Assembly (NCBI RefSeq): GCF_027922365.1
Contig: NZ_BSFN01000001.1
Location: forward strand, 137,671-201,670
DNA length: 64,000 bases
Direction of reading: 5' to 3'
From: Pseudomonas turukhanskensis
GTDB taxonomy: Bacteria > Pseudomonadota > Gammaproteobacteria > Pseudomonadales > Pseudomonadaceae
How positions within the stretch are numbered: position 1 is the stretch's first letter; each line of letters begins with the position of its first letter. Shown in pieces: positions 54,106 through 63,250 of the stretch. Both the position numbers and the translations under genes were made by a program. The notes beneath the pieces are model-generated. The model searched no databases and had not been told where the DNA came from. It was given only the letters and a program-made list of their open reading frames with translations.

Positions 54106-56141
54106 ACGTCAAGGCTTGCGATTTCCACGTTATTGCGCCCGCCACGCTTGGCGCGGTACAGCGCCTGGTCGGCACGCTCGAACACCTCGTCGCCTTTCTC
54201 GCCAGCGGCAAACGCCGTAAGCCCGCCAGAGATGGTGATAGTCACCCGCTCGCCTTTGAAGTGGAACGGGCACGCCTCAATGGCGGCGCGCAGGGTTTCC
54301 AGCAATTGCTGGCCTCCGGCCAGCGGCGTGGCGGGAATGAGCAGCACAAACTCTTCCCCGCCAAAGCGCGCCATAAAGTCGGTTTTGCGCAGGCGGTTGT
54401 TCAGCTCACCGGCGATGATCTTCAGCACCTTGTCGCCCGCCAGGTGGCCGTAGTTGTCGTTGATGCGCTTGAAGTGGTCGATGTCCACCACCGCCAGGAG
54501 CAAGTCGCCGCCGTAGCGCTGCCAGCGCGCGACTTCCAATTCCAGGCGCTCGGCCCAGGCGGCGCGGTTGGGCAGGCCAGTGAGCGGGTCGGTGAGGGCT
54601 TTTTGCCGCTGCTCTTCCAGGTGATCGCGGAAGCCCTTGGCTTCCTGCTCCATGCTCGCCACACGCTCCACCAGGGTTTGCAGGCGTCCGGCCACTTCCT
54701 GGTCGCGCTCGTCGCGCTGGGACTGGTACTGGGACATGGTGCTGAGCAAGCCGTCCAGACGGTTTTCCACCAGATGTTTGAGGCTGCTGAGGTCGGTGGC
54801 TTCCTGCACGCTGCTGTGCAGACCATCCACTTGTTGGCGCAGTTCGGTATCGAGCTCGCGGGCCGCGGCCATCGATTCGCTGTAGCCCTGGTGGGCATCC
54901 TGCAGGCCGCCCTGAAAGGTGGCCAGGCGCTGGTTGAGTTGCGCCAGATAGCCTTCGAATTCGCGTTGGCCAAGGTCGGCGACGGCCAGCATCAGTACAG
55001 CGAAATCATCAAGTACAGGCACCAGCTCGTAAAGGTTCAGCCCGGCCTGTATACGCCCACGCAAGGACTCGGCCTGGGGCTTGTGGTGCTCGGGCACCGG
55101 CAGGTCGTCGAGCAACCCTAGCAAGGTGGCTTCGACATGGGCGGCAACAGCGCTGTAGCCGGCCTCTGGCGCAGGTGGAATAGCGAACTCGGGGTCGGCC
55201 AGTTCTTGCTCGACTGTAGCGTGAATGGCGGCCGAAACCGTCGCGCCTTCGGTCAGCAACGAGGCCGACAGCGGCAGGCTATCCAGAGTAGAGAGCGATG
55301 AAGCGCGCGACACGGCGCGGGTAGCGGCCAGGGCTTCGTTGATGGCGACGGTGGCGGCTTCACTGCCCGTGGCCGGCGCCGTAGCCTGCACGGTAACGGG
55401 CTCGACAACGGCTGCGGGCACAGGCACCGGCGCTGCCGCCGGTGCCGGTGCCGGTGCCGGTGCCAGGGTCACGGCTGCGGCGGCAGGTTCAGCGACAGGG
55501 GTGGGCGTAACGATTGGGGTGGGCGCGGGCGCTGCCGCTACGACCGGGGCCGCCTGCGGAGCCGGCGGGGCGACAGGAGCCGCGGGCGCCGGCGTATCGT
55601 CTGCTTCCTCGGCACCGCCATCGCGGCCACCGAACAGGCGTTGCAGCAAACCGGGGCGCGCCGATTCCGGGGCCTCCAGCACGTCCAAGGCCTGACGTTG
55701 CAGACTGCTGAGTTCGGCCAGCAGGGCCGGCAATTCACGCACCTGACTGGCGCGGTTTTCTACTTGCTTGGTGAATTTCTTCAGCGGCTTGCGCACTTCG
55801 CTGGGCAGATCGAGCTTCAGCAACTGGTTAACCAGACCGCCGAGTGCGCCGGTAACTTGCGTGGCGCGTTCCACCCGGCGTTGCTCGGAATCGAGCACGG
55901 CTTTTTCCAGGCGAGGAATCAGGGCAGAAAGGCCGGCGTCCATGTCGTCCCGCCGCACGATCTCGCGCAGTTCGTGCATGCACTGGTCAACGGCCTTGTC
56001 GGTACCTTCGGCCGCCAGCGAGCTGCGCACCAGGCCGCGACGCAGCAGATCGAGACGGTTATCCCAACGACGTTCGAGTTTTTCCTGGTCTTCCAGACTG
56101 CTCAGGTACTTCTCTTTCCAACGCTGCGCGTCGTCACTCAT
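54102..56141 (-). CDS. Diguanylate cyclase (GGDEF domain) with long N-terminal coiled region
   Basis: Makes cyclic di-GMP. A 679-residue protein: N-terminal helical domain (about residues 1-175), a Pro/Ala-rich linker (about 185-260) with an Ala-Pro repeat, a second helical region, then the C-terminal GGDEF domain. The catalytic motif is [12 protein letters not shown], and the inhibitory I-site RKTD lies five residues upstream, so product feedback is expected. From memory a protein of this layout at the dsbA locus in P. aeruginosa is DgcH. Start overlaps the preceding gene (ATGA). Confidence 0.93.
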   Translation of the reverse strand: MSDDAQRWKEKYLSSLEDQEKLERRWDNRLDLLRRGLVRSSLAAEGTDKAVDQCMHELREIVRRDDMDAGLSALIPRLEKAVLDSEQRRVERATQVTGALGGLVNQLLKLDLPSEVRKPLKKFTKQVENRASQVRELPALLAELSSLQRQALDVLEAPESARPGLLQRLFGGRDGGAEEADDTPAPAAPVAPPAPQAAPVVAAAPAPTPIVTPTPVAEPAAAAVTLAPAPAPAPAAAPVPVPAAVVEPVTVQATAPATGSEAATVAINEALAATRAVSRASSLSTLDSLPLSASLLTEGATVSAAIHATVEQELADPEFAIPPAPEAGYSAVAAHVEATLLGLLDDLPVPEHHKPQAESLRGRIQAGLNLYELVPVLDDFAVLMLAVADLGQREFEGYLAQLNQRLATFQGGLQDAHQGYSESMAAARELDTELRQQVDGLHSSVQEATDLSSLKHLVENRLDGLLSTMSQYQSQRDERDQEVAGRLQTLVERVASMEQEAKGFRDHLEEQRQKALTDPLTGLPNRAAWAERLELEVARWQRYGGDLLLAVVDIDHFKRINDNYGHLAGDKVLKIIAGELNNRLRKTDFMARFGGEEFVLLIPATPLAGGQQLLETLRAAIEACPFHFKGERVTITISGGLTAFAAGEKGDEVFERADQALYRAKRGGRNNVEIASLDV
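55441..55464. repeat. Short tandem repeat (GGTGCC)x4 in the cyclase gene
   Basis: Four exact GGTGCC units on the plus strand, read on the minus strand as Ala-Pro repeats in the linker of the diguanylate cyclase. It keeps frame with any copy number. Confidence 0.7.
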
Positions 56142-57016
56142 GTCGGTATTTCCGCGAGGGAAGTATTGGGTCTATCCAGATCACTGCACAGGCTATCGGG
56201 TAGCCGAATCTCCACCGCCACAGGCAGGTGATCGGAAATCGGTTGGGCCAGCACGCGCACAGCTTCCAGGGTCAAACTCGGGCTCAACAGAATATGGTCC
56301 AGGCAGCGCTGCGGGCGCCAGCTGGGGAAGGTCGCTTCTACCTGAGGGGCCAGCAGACCCAAATCGCGTAAGGGCGAGTTAAGCAGTAAATCAGACGCGT
56401 GGGTGTTCATGTCGCCCATCAGCACCTGATGGCGATAATCGCCAATCAGATCACGAATATAGGCCAGTTGCCGGACGCGGGTTTTGGCCCCCAGCGACAA
56501 ATGCATCATCACCACCGCGAGCGCATCGTCGCCCTCGCCGAAGCGCACAAGAATGGCGCCACGACCGGGTGGGCCGGGCAGCGGATGATCTTCGATAACG
56601 GTGGGTTGCAAGCGGCTGAGCACGCCATTGCTGTGCTGGGCCAGACGCCCCAGGTTGCGGTTGAGCTGCTGATACCAGTAAGGAAATGCGCCCAATTGCG
56701 CCAGGTGTTCCACCTGGTTGATATAGCCCGAACGCAGGCTGCCGCCGTCCGCTTCCTGCAGGGCTACCAGGTCGTAGTCACCGAGCAGCGCGCCGATACG
56801 CTGCAGGTTGCTGGAGCGCCCCACGTGCGGCAGCAGGTGCTGCCAGCCGCGAGTGAGGTAGTGACGGTAGCTCTCGGTGCTATTGCCGACCTGGATATTG
56901 AAACTGAGCAGACGTAAACGCCCGTCTGCCGGCAGACCGCTGGTGTCGCCACACGCCGGGTTGACCCGCGCATCGCGCGGACCGGCAATTCGTGGCGCAC
57001 CCCAGCGACGGAGCAT
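56138..57016 (-). CDS. Endonuclease/exonuclease/phosphatase family protein
   Basis: A 292-residue EEP-fold protein. The first motif is [10 protein letters not shown], then [10 protein letters not shown] (metal Glu), [11 protein letters not shown] (Asp/Asn), and [11 protein letters not shown] (catalytic Asp-His). No signal peptide is convincing; the first 30 residues are basic. It begins 6 bp after the dsbA stop and overlaps the cyclase start, so dsbA-EEP-cyclase is probably one transcript. Substrate (DNA, RNA or inositol phosphate) is unknown. Confidence 0.87.
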   Translation of the reverse strand: MLRRWGAPRIAGPRDARVNPACGDTSGLPADGRLRLLSFNIQVGNSTESYRHYLTRGWQHLLPHVGRSSNLQRIGALLGDYDLVALQEADGGSLRSGYINQVEHLAQLGAFPYWYQQLNRNLGRLAQHSNGVLSRLQPTVIEDHPLPGPPGRGAILVRFGEGDDALAVVMMHLSLGAKTRVRQLAYIRDLIGDYRHQVLMGDMNTHASDLLLNSPLRDLGLLAPQVEATFPSWRPQRCLDHILLSPSLTLEAVRVLAQPISDHLPVAVEIRLPDSLCSDLDRPNTSLAEIPT

Positions 57017-57022
57017 GGCGGC

Positions 57023-57661
57023 TTACTTCGCTGCGCGTTCTTTGGCGATCAGTTGATCAGCCACTTGCAGGGCTTGCTCAGGGCCACCGGCCGAGCCGAT
57101 ATCGAAGCGGTATTTGCCGTTGACGATCATGGTCGGTACGCCGCTGATCTGGTAGGCCATGGCCAGCTTCTTGTCTTTCTCGACCTGGCTCTTCACGCCG
57201 AAGGAGTTGTAAGCCTTGAGGAACTCGTCTTTGTCGATGCCCTGGGTGGCGAGGAACTCGGCCATTTCGTCAGGCTTGGCCAGTTTCTTACCTTGATTCT
57301 GAATAGCGTCGAAAATCGAGGCGTGAACTTTTTCTTCTACGCCCATGGACTCCAGGGTTACGAAGAGCTGGCCGTGGGCATCCCACACGCCGCCGAACAT
57401 GGCGGGAATGCGGATGAAGTGCACGTCAGCCGGCAGCTTCTTGACCCATGGGTTGATGGTGGGTTCGAAGTGGTAGCAGTGCGGGCAGCCGTACCAGAAC
57501 AGCTCGACGACTTCAATTTTGCCAGGCTTGGAAACCGGAACAGGGCTGGAGAGCTCCACGTATTGTTTACCGGCTTCGATAGGCTCCGCTGCAGTAGCGG
57601 TAGCAGTCATGCCGATCAAACTCGCGGTAGCGAGGACAGCACTGAAAATCAGGTTACGCAT
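57023..57661 (-). CDS. dsbA: Thiol:disulfide interchange protein DsbA
   Basis: Periplasmic disulfide oxidase, 212 residues. Signal peptide MRNLIFSAVLATASLIGMTATATAA (landmark). The active site is Cys59-Pro-His-Cys62 in FWYGCPHCYHFEP, and cis-proline is in SGVPTMIVNG. The ATG has AAGGAG upstream; a 36-codon upstream frame is rejected. Its substrates would include pilus subunits and chaperones such as those in this window. An AlgU-like box pair lies upstream (57707-57733). Confidence 0.96.
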   Translation of the reverse strand: MRNLIFSAVLATASLIGMTATATAAEPIEAGKQYVELSSPVPVSKPGKIEVVELFWYGCPHCYHFEPTINPWVKKLPADVHFIRIPAMFGGVWDAHGQLFVTLESMGVEEKVHASIFDAIQNQGKKLAKPDEMAEFLATQGIDKDEFLKAYNSFGVKSQVEKDKKLAMAYQISGVPTMIVNGKYRFDIGSAGGPEQALQVADQLIAKERAAK

Positions 57662-57706
57662 GCGTGACTCCTTGGCGGATAAAACTCGCCCGATAGCGAG
57701 CTGGAT

Positions 57707-57733
57707 TTCGACCGATTGCCCGACGGCGGGTTC
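57707..57733 (-). promoter_or_regulatory. Weak AlgU-like promoter match upstream of dsbA
   Basis: Minus strand GAACCC (57733-57728), 16 bases, TCGAA (57711-57707). It matches the GAAC...TCnnA core only. P. aeruginosa dsbA is reported in the AlgU regulon, which is the reason for listing it. Confidence 0.3.
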
Positions 57734-57771
57734 CCGGCTGAGCGGCCAACATTGTAACGGGGGCCCCAACG

Positions 57772-57797
57772 AAAAAGGGTGGCTTTCGCCACCCTTT
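57772..57797 (-). terminator. Cytochrome c4 gene terminator
   Basis: Minus strand stem AAAGGGTGGC / GCCACCCTTT (57797-57774) with a GAAA loop and T5 ending at 57772, 38 bp after the cytochrome c4 gene stop. Confidence 0.88.
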
Positions 57798-57834
57798 CTT
57801 CACGCTAATGCGTACGGATATTACCGTCGCGCGA

Positions 57835-58440
57835 TTAGTGCAGACCCTGGATGTAGCTGGATACCGCAGCGATATCCTTGTTGCTCAGCTTAGCTGCAAT
57901 GCCGCGCATGATCATGCTGTCACCATCATTGGTGCGATCGCCTTCGCGGAAGTTGGTCAGCTGCTTGGCCACATACGTGGCGTGTTGACCACCCAGATGC
58001 GGGAAGCCGGCGGCAGCGTTACCCGAGCCGTCTGGCGAGTGGCAGCCGGTGCACGCTGGCATGCCGGTTTCCAGGTTGCCGCCGCGGAAGATGTCCTGGC
58101 CACGGGCTACGAGTTTCGGATCGGCTGCGCCTACACCCATTTTCTGGCTGGAGAAGTAGGCGGCGATGTCTGCCAGGTCCTGATCGCTCAGGTTGGTCAG
58201 CAGGCCAGTCATTTCCAGCACGGTGCGGTTGCCGGCCTTGATGTCATGCAATTGCTTGAGCAGGTAGCGCTCGCCTTGACCAGCCAGTTTCGGGAAGTTC
58301 GGCGCAGGGCTGTTGCCGTCGGCACCGTGGCAAGCGCCACATACAGCTGCTTTGCCTTGACCTGCAGCGGCGTCGCCTGCGGCATGAGCCATACCGGAGA
58401 TGCCCAGGGTCAACAGCAGACTCACGAGTACTTTGTTCAT
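57835..58440 (-). CDS. cc4: Diheme cytochrome c4
   Basis: A periplasmic or membrane-attached diheme electron carrier of 201 residues feeding terminal oxidases. The signal peptide ends at AHAAG. Heme motifs are CGACHGADGN and CTGCHSPDGSG, each followed in its half by a Met ligand region. Two similar c-type domains are visible (residues about 20-105 and 106-201). It lies 44 bp after the cytochrome c5 gene and ends at a strong terminator. Confidence 0.95.
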   Translation of the reverse strand: MNKVLVSLLLTLGISGMAHAAGDAAAGQGKAAVCGACHGADGNSPAPNFPKLAGQGERYLLKQLHDIKAGNRTVLEMTGLLTNLSDQDLADIAAYFSSQKMGVGAADPKLVARGQDIFRGGNLETGMPACTGCHSPDGSGNAAAGFPHLGGQHATYVAKQLTNFREGDRTNDGDSMIMRGIAAKLSNKDIAAVSSYIQGLH

Positions 58441-58484
58441 CAGCTAATCCAATTACGGCTAAAGGGAGAGAATCAACGCGTCGC

Positions 58485-58775
58485 TTACTTGCTCATCCAC
58501 TGGATGATGGCTTGGAAGTCTTCAGCGCTACAGTCGGTGCACAAGCCGCGAGGCGGCATGGCGTTATATCCATCGGTCACATGCTGCACCAACTTGTCCA
58601 TGCCTTGGGCCAACCGCGGGGTCCAGGCAGCCGTGTCGCCTTTTTTAGGCGCCATCGGCAGTTGTCCATTATGGCAGGCTCCACAGGAACGGTTGAATAC
58701 CGCTTCCGGGTCCTGGGCTGCATGAGCCATCGAGGACAACAACAGGGTAGTGGCTGCAAGCAGCAACAACTTCAT
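58485..58775 (-). CDS. Monoheme cytochrome c5
   Basis: A 96-residue precursor with a signal peptide ending AHAAQ. The single heme motif is CGACHNGQL; the axial Met is in NAMPPRG. The extra pair in GLCTDCSAEDF is the disulfide typical of cytochrome c5, not a second heme site. It is upstream of cc4 in the same orientation; the two probably form an electron-carrier operon. Confidence 0.93.
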   Translation of the reverse strand: MKLLLLAATTLLLSSMAHAAQDPEAVFNRSCGACHNGQLPMAPKKGDTAAWTPRLAQGMDKLVQHVTDGYNAMPPRGLCTDCSAEDFQAIIQWMSK

Positions 58776-58966
58776 CAGATCAACCTCATCAGTGAGGAAA
58801 GTCCCGCGTTCTAATGCGCGAAATCAGAAAATCCTTATAGCAATCCTTGCCCTTCTACCGGACAAAGCGCACACAAAATCTGCGGCATTATATACTGGCC
58901 TCACTGAAACGGAAGCGACACCGCACGCCGGGCCACTTGCTGGCACTCCCCTCACCGGAAAATTCG

Positions 58967-59602
58967 ATGCAATTCAAGAACCCCATCATCGGTCTGTGCC
59001 AACAGGCTGCCTTTATGATCAGCGCCGCAAAAGTGGACCAATGCCCAGACGATCAGGGCTTTGAAGTCGCCTTCGCCGGGCGTTCCAACGCCGGCAAATC
59101 CAGCGCGTTGAACACATTGACCCACGCCAGCCTGGCCCGTACCTCTAAGACGCCGGGACGCACCCAACTGCTGAACTTCTTCCGTCTGGACGAAGAGCGC
59201 CGCCTGGTCGACCTGCCAGGTTACGGCTACGCCAAGGTGCCGATCCCGCTGAAGTTGCACTGGCAACGCCACCTGGAAGCGTACCTCGGCAGCCGCGAAA
59301 GCCTGAAGGGTTTGATGCTGATGATGGACATTCGCCACCCGCTCACGGAGTTTGACCGGCTGATGCTCGATTGGTCTGCAGCCAGCGAAATGCCTATGCA
59401 TATCCTCCTGACCAAGGCGGACAAACTGGCCTACGGCGCCGCCAAAAATGCTTTGCTCAAAGTGCAGACCGACCTGCGCAAAGGCTGGGGCGACGGGGTA
59501 ACAATCCAATTGTTCTCGGCGCCAAAGCGTATGGGCGTCGAAGAGGCGCAAGCCGTGCTGGCGCGCTGGATGGAGCTGGAAGACACAGTGCCTGCCGAGT
59601 AA
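58967..59602 (+). CDS. engB: Ribosome-biogenesis GTPase EngB (YihA/YsxC)
   Basis: An essential GTPase in 50S subunit assembly, 211 residues from [20 protein letters not shown]1 is [13 protein letters not shown]2 [10 protein letters not shown]3 DLPGYGYA and G4 LTKADKL. The start was set by family length; the open frame extends 40 codons upstream but lacks homology. Convergent with the ErsA-type RNA and, beyond it, polA. Confidence 0.96.
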   Translation: MQFKNPIIGLCQQAAFMISAAKVDQCPDDQGFEVAFAGRSNAGKSSALNTLTHASLARTSKTPGRTQLLNFFRLDEERRLVDLPGYGYAKVPIPLKLHWQRHLEAYLGSRESLKGLMLMMDIRHPLTEFDRLMLDWSAASEMPMHILLTKADKLAYGAAKNALLKVQTDLRKGWGDGVTIQLFSAPKRMGVEEAQAVLARWMELEDTVPAE

Positions 59603-59611
59603 ATCGCAGGC

Positions 59612-59657
59612 AAAAAAAACCCCGAGCTTCGTATGGGGAGGGAGAGGCTCGGGGTTT
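59612..59657 (-). terminator. Terminator of the ErsA-type sRNA
   Basis: On the minus strand an 11-bp stem (59657-59647 with 59627-59617) with a 19-base C-rich loop and a T8 tail ending at 59612. Confidence 0.92.
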
Positions 59658-59743
59658 AAGGGTCTGAACCGCTAGGGCGGGGCTCAGATATCTGCCAACA
59701 CTTAACACAACATAGGAGCACCGAAGGGCTTCATCAGCCATTC
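59612..59743 (-). ncRNA. ersA: ErsA-type small RNA (Spot 42 position, downstream of polA)
   Basis: Minus strand RNA of about 132 nt. AlgU-type boxes lie upstream (59750-59777), which places the start near 59743. It carries a 5' hairpin (GGCTGATGAAGCC), a middle hairpin around GAGCCCCGCCC, and a terminator hairpin whose loop has CCTCTCCCTCCCC, able to pair with Shine-Dalgarno sequences. P. aeruginosa ErsA has the same size, promoter class and position between polA and engB and is Hfq-dependent. The match to ErsA is by position and features; I could not run an alignment. Confidence 0.8.
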
Positions 59744-59749
59744 AGTAAC

Positions 59750-59777
59750 TCTGACCGCCCCCATTTACCGAAAGTTC
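59750..59777 (-). promoter_or_regulatory. AlgU (sigma-E)-type promoter of the ErsA-type RNA
   Basis: Minus strand GAACTT (59777-59772), a 17-base spacer and TCAGA (59754-59750), a consensus match. Confidence 0.78.
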
Positions 59778-59847
59778 ACCACGGGCTTAAAACCCGTTAG
59801 CAATAAAAACTCTTCTCTTCATTCCAATAGCTTCCTAACGAACTGCC

Positions 59848-59875
59848 TTTTGTGCGGCGTTATGCCGCAGCAAAA
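59848..59875. other. Hairpin downstream of polA
   Basis: TGCGGC (59853-59858) pairs with GCCGCA (59864-59869), extended by TTTTG and CAAAA around one bulged base. It lies in the polA-sRNA gap, 10 bp after the polA stop. No U-tract follows on the minus strand, so its role as a terminator is doubtful. Confidence 0.4.
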
Positions 59876-59884
59876 AAGCCGTTG

Positions 59885-62707
59885 TCAGTGAGCTTCATCC
59901 CAGTTGGCGCCAATGCCGACTTCAACCAGCAGAGGCACGTCCAGTTCGGCCGCTGCACTCATCTGCCGACGAATTTCTGCGCTGACGGTTTCCAGAAGGT
60001 CCTCGCGCACTTCCAGTACCAGTTCGTCGTGCACTTGCAGGATGACTTTGGCGTCCAAGCCCGACTCACTGAGCCAGCTATCCACTTTCACCATCGCGCG
60101 CTTGATGATGTCCGCCGCCGTGCCCTGCATTGGCGCGTTGATCGCGGTGCGTTCGGCGCCTTTGCGCAGGCCGGCGTTTTTCGAGTGAATGTCCGGCAGG
60201 TAGAGGCGACGGCCAAACAGGGTTTCGACATAGCCCTGCTCGCTGGCCTGCTCGCGAGTGCGTTCCATATACGCCAGTACGCCTGGGTACCGGGCGAAGT
60301 AGCGGTCGATATACGCCTGCGATTCCTTGCGGTCCACGCCGATCTGCTTGGCCAGTCCAAATGCGCTCATGCCATAAATCAGGCCGAAGTTGATGGCCTT
60401 GGCTTTGCGGCGCATATCGGTGGTGACCTGCTCCAGCTCGACGCTAAACACCTCGGCAGCGGTCGCCCGGTGCACGTCGAGATCATTGCGGAAAGCGTGC
60501 AGCAGCCCTTCGTCCTGCGCCAGGTGAGCCATGATGCGCAGCTCGATCTGCGAGTAGTCCGCCGCCAGTAACTTGTAGCCTGGCGGTGCAATAAACGCCT
60601 GACGAATACGCCGACCTTCGGCGGTCCGAATCGGAATGTTCTGCAGGTTCGGATCGGTGGAAGACAAGCGCCCGGTGGCCGTCACCGCCTGGTGATACGA
60701 AGTATGGATGCGCCCGGTGCGCGGGTTGATCTGCTCCGGCAGGCGGTCGGTGTAGGTGCTTTTCAGCTTGCTCATGGAGCGGTACTGCATCAGCACCTTG
60801 GGCAGCGGAAAATCCTGCTCGGCCAGTTCCGCCAGCACGGCTTCGGCGGTGGACGCCTGGCCTTTGGCGGTTTTGCTGAGCACCGGCATGCCGAGCTTTT
60901 CATAGAGAATCACGCCCAGTTGTTTGGGCGAGCTAAGGTTGAATTCTTCACCGGCGATGGCAAACGCCTCTCGCTCGAGCTGGACCATTTTCTCGCCCAG
61001 TTCATTGCTCTGCAGGCCCAACAGGTTGGCATCCACCAGCGCACCATTGCGTTCAATGCGAGCCAATACAGGCACCAGCGGCATTTCAATCTCGGTCACC
61101 ACCTTGGCCAGGCTGGGCACGGCTTGCAGCTTGGGCCACAGCGTCTGGTGCAGGCGCAGGGTGATATCGGCGTCTTCGGCCGCGTACGGGCCGGCCTGCT
61201 CCAGCGCAATCTGGTCAAAGGTCAGTTGCTTGGCGCCTTTGCCGGCGATGTCTTCGAAGGCAATGGTGGTGTGTTCGAGGTACTTGAGCGCCAGAGCGTC
61301 CATGTTGTGGCGGGTGGCCACGGAGTCGAACACATAGGATTCCAGCATGCTGTCGTACGCCAGGCCGCGCACCTCGATGCCATGTTGCGGGTCACCGCCA
61401 ATGGCGCAGTTGGCGAGAATATTGATGTCGTACTTGGCGTGCTGGCCGACCTTGGCCTTGTTGGCGTCTTCAAAAATCGGCTTGAGCGCCAGCAGCACCG
61501 TGTCGCGATCAAGCTGCGCTGGCACACCCATATAGGAGTGGGTCAGCGGAATATAGGCCGCTTCATTGGCTTGCACCGCCAGCGAGATGCCCACCAGTTG
61601 CGACTGCTGGGCGTCCAGACCGGTGGTTTCGGTGTCGAAGGCAAACAGTTCGGCCTTGTGCAGTTTTTCCAGCCACGCGGCAAAACGGTCGGCATCTAGC
61701 ACAGTTTCGTAGTGGACCTCAGAGGCCGGGACCGGCGCGGGTTCTTCCAGGCGCCCATCTGCTGCAACCGGGGCGGCCGGCTCGTCGAACAAACCGCCGG
61801 AACGAATGGCAGCAATATTGGCCGCCTTGGTATCGCGCGCCAGCTCATCCAGGCCGGTCTTGAATTCCAGCAGCGCATACAGCTCGGCCAGCGCCGCGCG
61901 GTCCTGCTCGCCGGGGTGCAAGCTCTCGATCTCGATATTTAACGGCACATCCAGTTTGATGGTTGCCAACTGGTAGGAGAGAAAGGCCATGTCCTTGTGT
62001 TCCAGCAACTTCGCCGGCAGCGCCTTGGCGCCGCGAATCGGCAGCTCAGGCACTTTATCGAGGTTGGCGTAGAGCACGTCCAGCCCGCCGCCCACGCCCA
62101 CCAACAGCCCTACGGCGGTCTTTTCGCCGACACCGGGCACACCGGGAATGTTGTCGACCTTGTCGCCCATCAACGCCAGGTAGTCGATGATCAGCTCAGG
62201 ACCGACACCAAATTTCTCCTTAACGCCATCGATGTCGTAAACGCTTCCGGACATGGTGTTGACCAGCGTAACGTGCGGGCAGACCAGTTGGGCCATGTCC
62301 TTGTCGCCGGTGGAAATCACCACGTCGCGGCCAGCGGCAGCGCACTGCCGGGCCAGGGTGCCGATCACGTCATCAGCCTCGACGCCCTCCACGCACAGCA
62401 AGGGGTAACCCAGAGCGCGCACGCTGGCGTGCAACGGCTCGATCTGGACGCGCAGTTCATCGGGCATCGAGGGGCGATTGGCCTTGTAGTCGGCGAACAG
62501 CTCGTCGCGAAAGGTGCCGCCCTTGGCGTCGAACACTACCGCGAAGGGGCTTTGCGGGTATTGCTTGCGTAGGCTTTTAAGCATGTTCAACACGCCCTTC
62601 ACCGCACCGGTCGGCATACCTTTGGAGGTGGTCAAAGGCGGCAGGGCGTGGAAAGCGCGGTAGAGGTAGGACGAGCCGTCCACCAGGACGAGAGGAGTCT
62701 GAGACAT
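59885..62707 (-). CDS. polA: DNA polymerase I
   Basis: Repair and Okazaki fragment processing polymerase, 940 residues, start MSQTPLVLVDGSSYLYRAF. All three activities look intact: the 5' nuclease domain (DGSSYLYRAFHALP, STGDKDMAQLV), the 3'-5' exonuclease (FAFDTETTGLDAQ) and the polymerase (ADYSQIELRIMAHLAQDE, RRKAKAINFGLIYGMSAFGL and QVHDELVLEV). The linker around residue 310-330 is Pro/Ala-rich. The ErsA-type RNA lies downstream, and it is divergent from the DUF2782 gene across 195 bp. Confidence 0.98.
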   Translation of the reverse strand: MSQTPLVLVDGSSYLYRAFHALPPLTTSKGMPTGAVKGVLNMLKSLRKQYPQSPFAVVFDAKGGTFRDELFADYKANRPSMPDELRVQIEPLHASVRALGYPLLCVEGVEADDVIGTLARQCAAAGRDVVISTGDKDMAQLVCPHVTLVNTMSGSVYDIDGVKEKFGVGPELIIDYLALMGDKVDNIPGVPGVGEKTAVGLLVGVGGGLDVLYANLDKVPELPIRGAKALPAKLLEHKDMAFLSYQLATIKLDVPLNIEIESLHPGEQDRAALAELYALLEFKTGLDELARDTKAANIAAIRSGGLFDEPAAPVAADGRLEEPAPVPASEVHYETVLDADRFAAWLEKLHKAELFAFDTETTGLDAQQSQLVGISLAVQANEAAYIPLTHSYMGVPAQLDRDTVLLALKPIFEDANKAKVGQHAKYDINILANCAIGGDPQHGIEVRGLAYDSMLESYVFDSVATRHNMDALALKYLEHTTIAFEDIAGKGAKQLTFDQIALEQAGPYAAEDADITLRLHQTLWPKLQAVPSLAKVVTEIEMPLVPVLARIERNGALVDANLLGLQSNELGEKMVQLEREAFAIAGEEFNLSSPKQLGVILYEKLGMPVLSKTAKGQASTAEAVLAELAEQDFPLPKVLMQYRSMSKLKSTYTDRLPEQINPRTGRIHTSYHQAVTATGRLSSTDPNLQNIPIRTAEGRRIRQAFIAPPGYKLLAADYSQIELRIMAHLAQDEGLLHAFRNDLDVHRATAAEVFSVELEQVTTDMRRKAKAINFGLIYGMSAFGLAKQIGVDRKESQAYIDRYFARYPGVLAYMERTREQASEQGYVETLFGRRLYLPDIHSKNAGLRKGAERTAINAPMQGTAADIIKRAMVKVDSWLSESGLDAKVILQVHDELVLEVREDLLETVSAEIRRQMSAAAELDVPLLVEVGIGANWDEAH

Positions 62708-62902
62708 GCGCGGAATAACCTATTAGACGGGCCGTGGTGTACGGACAGCGGAAAAATGTAGCGAGCAACGGTGGTTCGGCGCAACGACTGCCTGTGTATA
62801 TAGCGCTGCTTCCCGGGCGCACGCGCCGTAATGCCGCGCCAGTAGTTTCATGGCAGCCTGTTAGAATGACCGCACCGTTGACGACAAAGGGACAAGGTTA
62901 CC

Positions 62903-63190
62903 ATGCGCACACTTTCAAGCTTATTGCTCGCCGGCTTGCTCGCCGCTGGCGCAGTAAATGCCTTTGCCGAGGATGAACCCGTCACGGGCGACCCTGACGT
63001 AACCATTCGCCAGGACGGCGACAAGATGATTCAGGAATACCGCCAGAACGGTTTTCTGTATGCCATTAAAATCACGCCGAAAAACGGCAAACCGTACTTT
63101 CTGGTGCGTGCCGACGGCAGCGATGGCAACTTCATTCGTTCCGACAATCCAGACATGCTGATTCCCGCGTGGGAAATCTTCAAATGGTAA
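62903..63190 (+). CDS. DUF2782 small exported protein
   Basis: A 95-residue protein: signal peptide to NAFAED, then a compact domain with DVTIRQDGDKMIQEYRQNGFLYAIKITPKNGKPYFLVR (family landmark). Always found next to polA or thrB in Pseudomonas, with unknown function. It is 60 bp before thrB and probably cotranscribed. Confidence 0.87.
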   Translation: MRTLSSLLLAGLLAAGAVNAFAEDEPVTGDPDVTIRQDGDKMIQEYRQNGFLYAIKITPKNGKPYFLVRADGSDGNFIRSDNPDMLIPAWEIFKW

Positions 63191-63250
63191 GCGGCGCTTA
63201 ATCAAACGCCGCTTGATCGCGGCCCTATTCAGGTAGTTGGCAGGTTTCCG

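Noticed and set aside
58485..58775. A second heme site in cytochrome c5
   Set aside because: CTDCS lacks the required His; it is the disulfide pair of the family.
59457..59741. 94-codon frame across the ErsA-type RNA (begins MADEALRCSYVV)
   Set aside because: It coincides with the RNA and its terminator and runs into engB antisense; no RBS. The RNA reading explains the promoter and terminator better.
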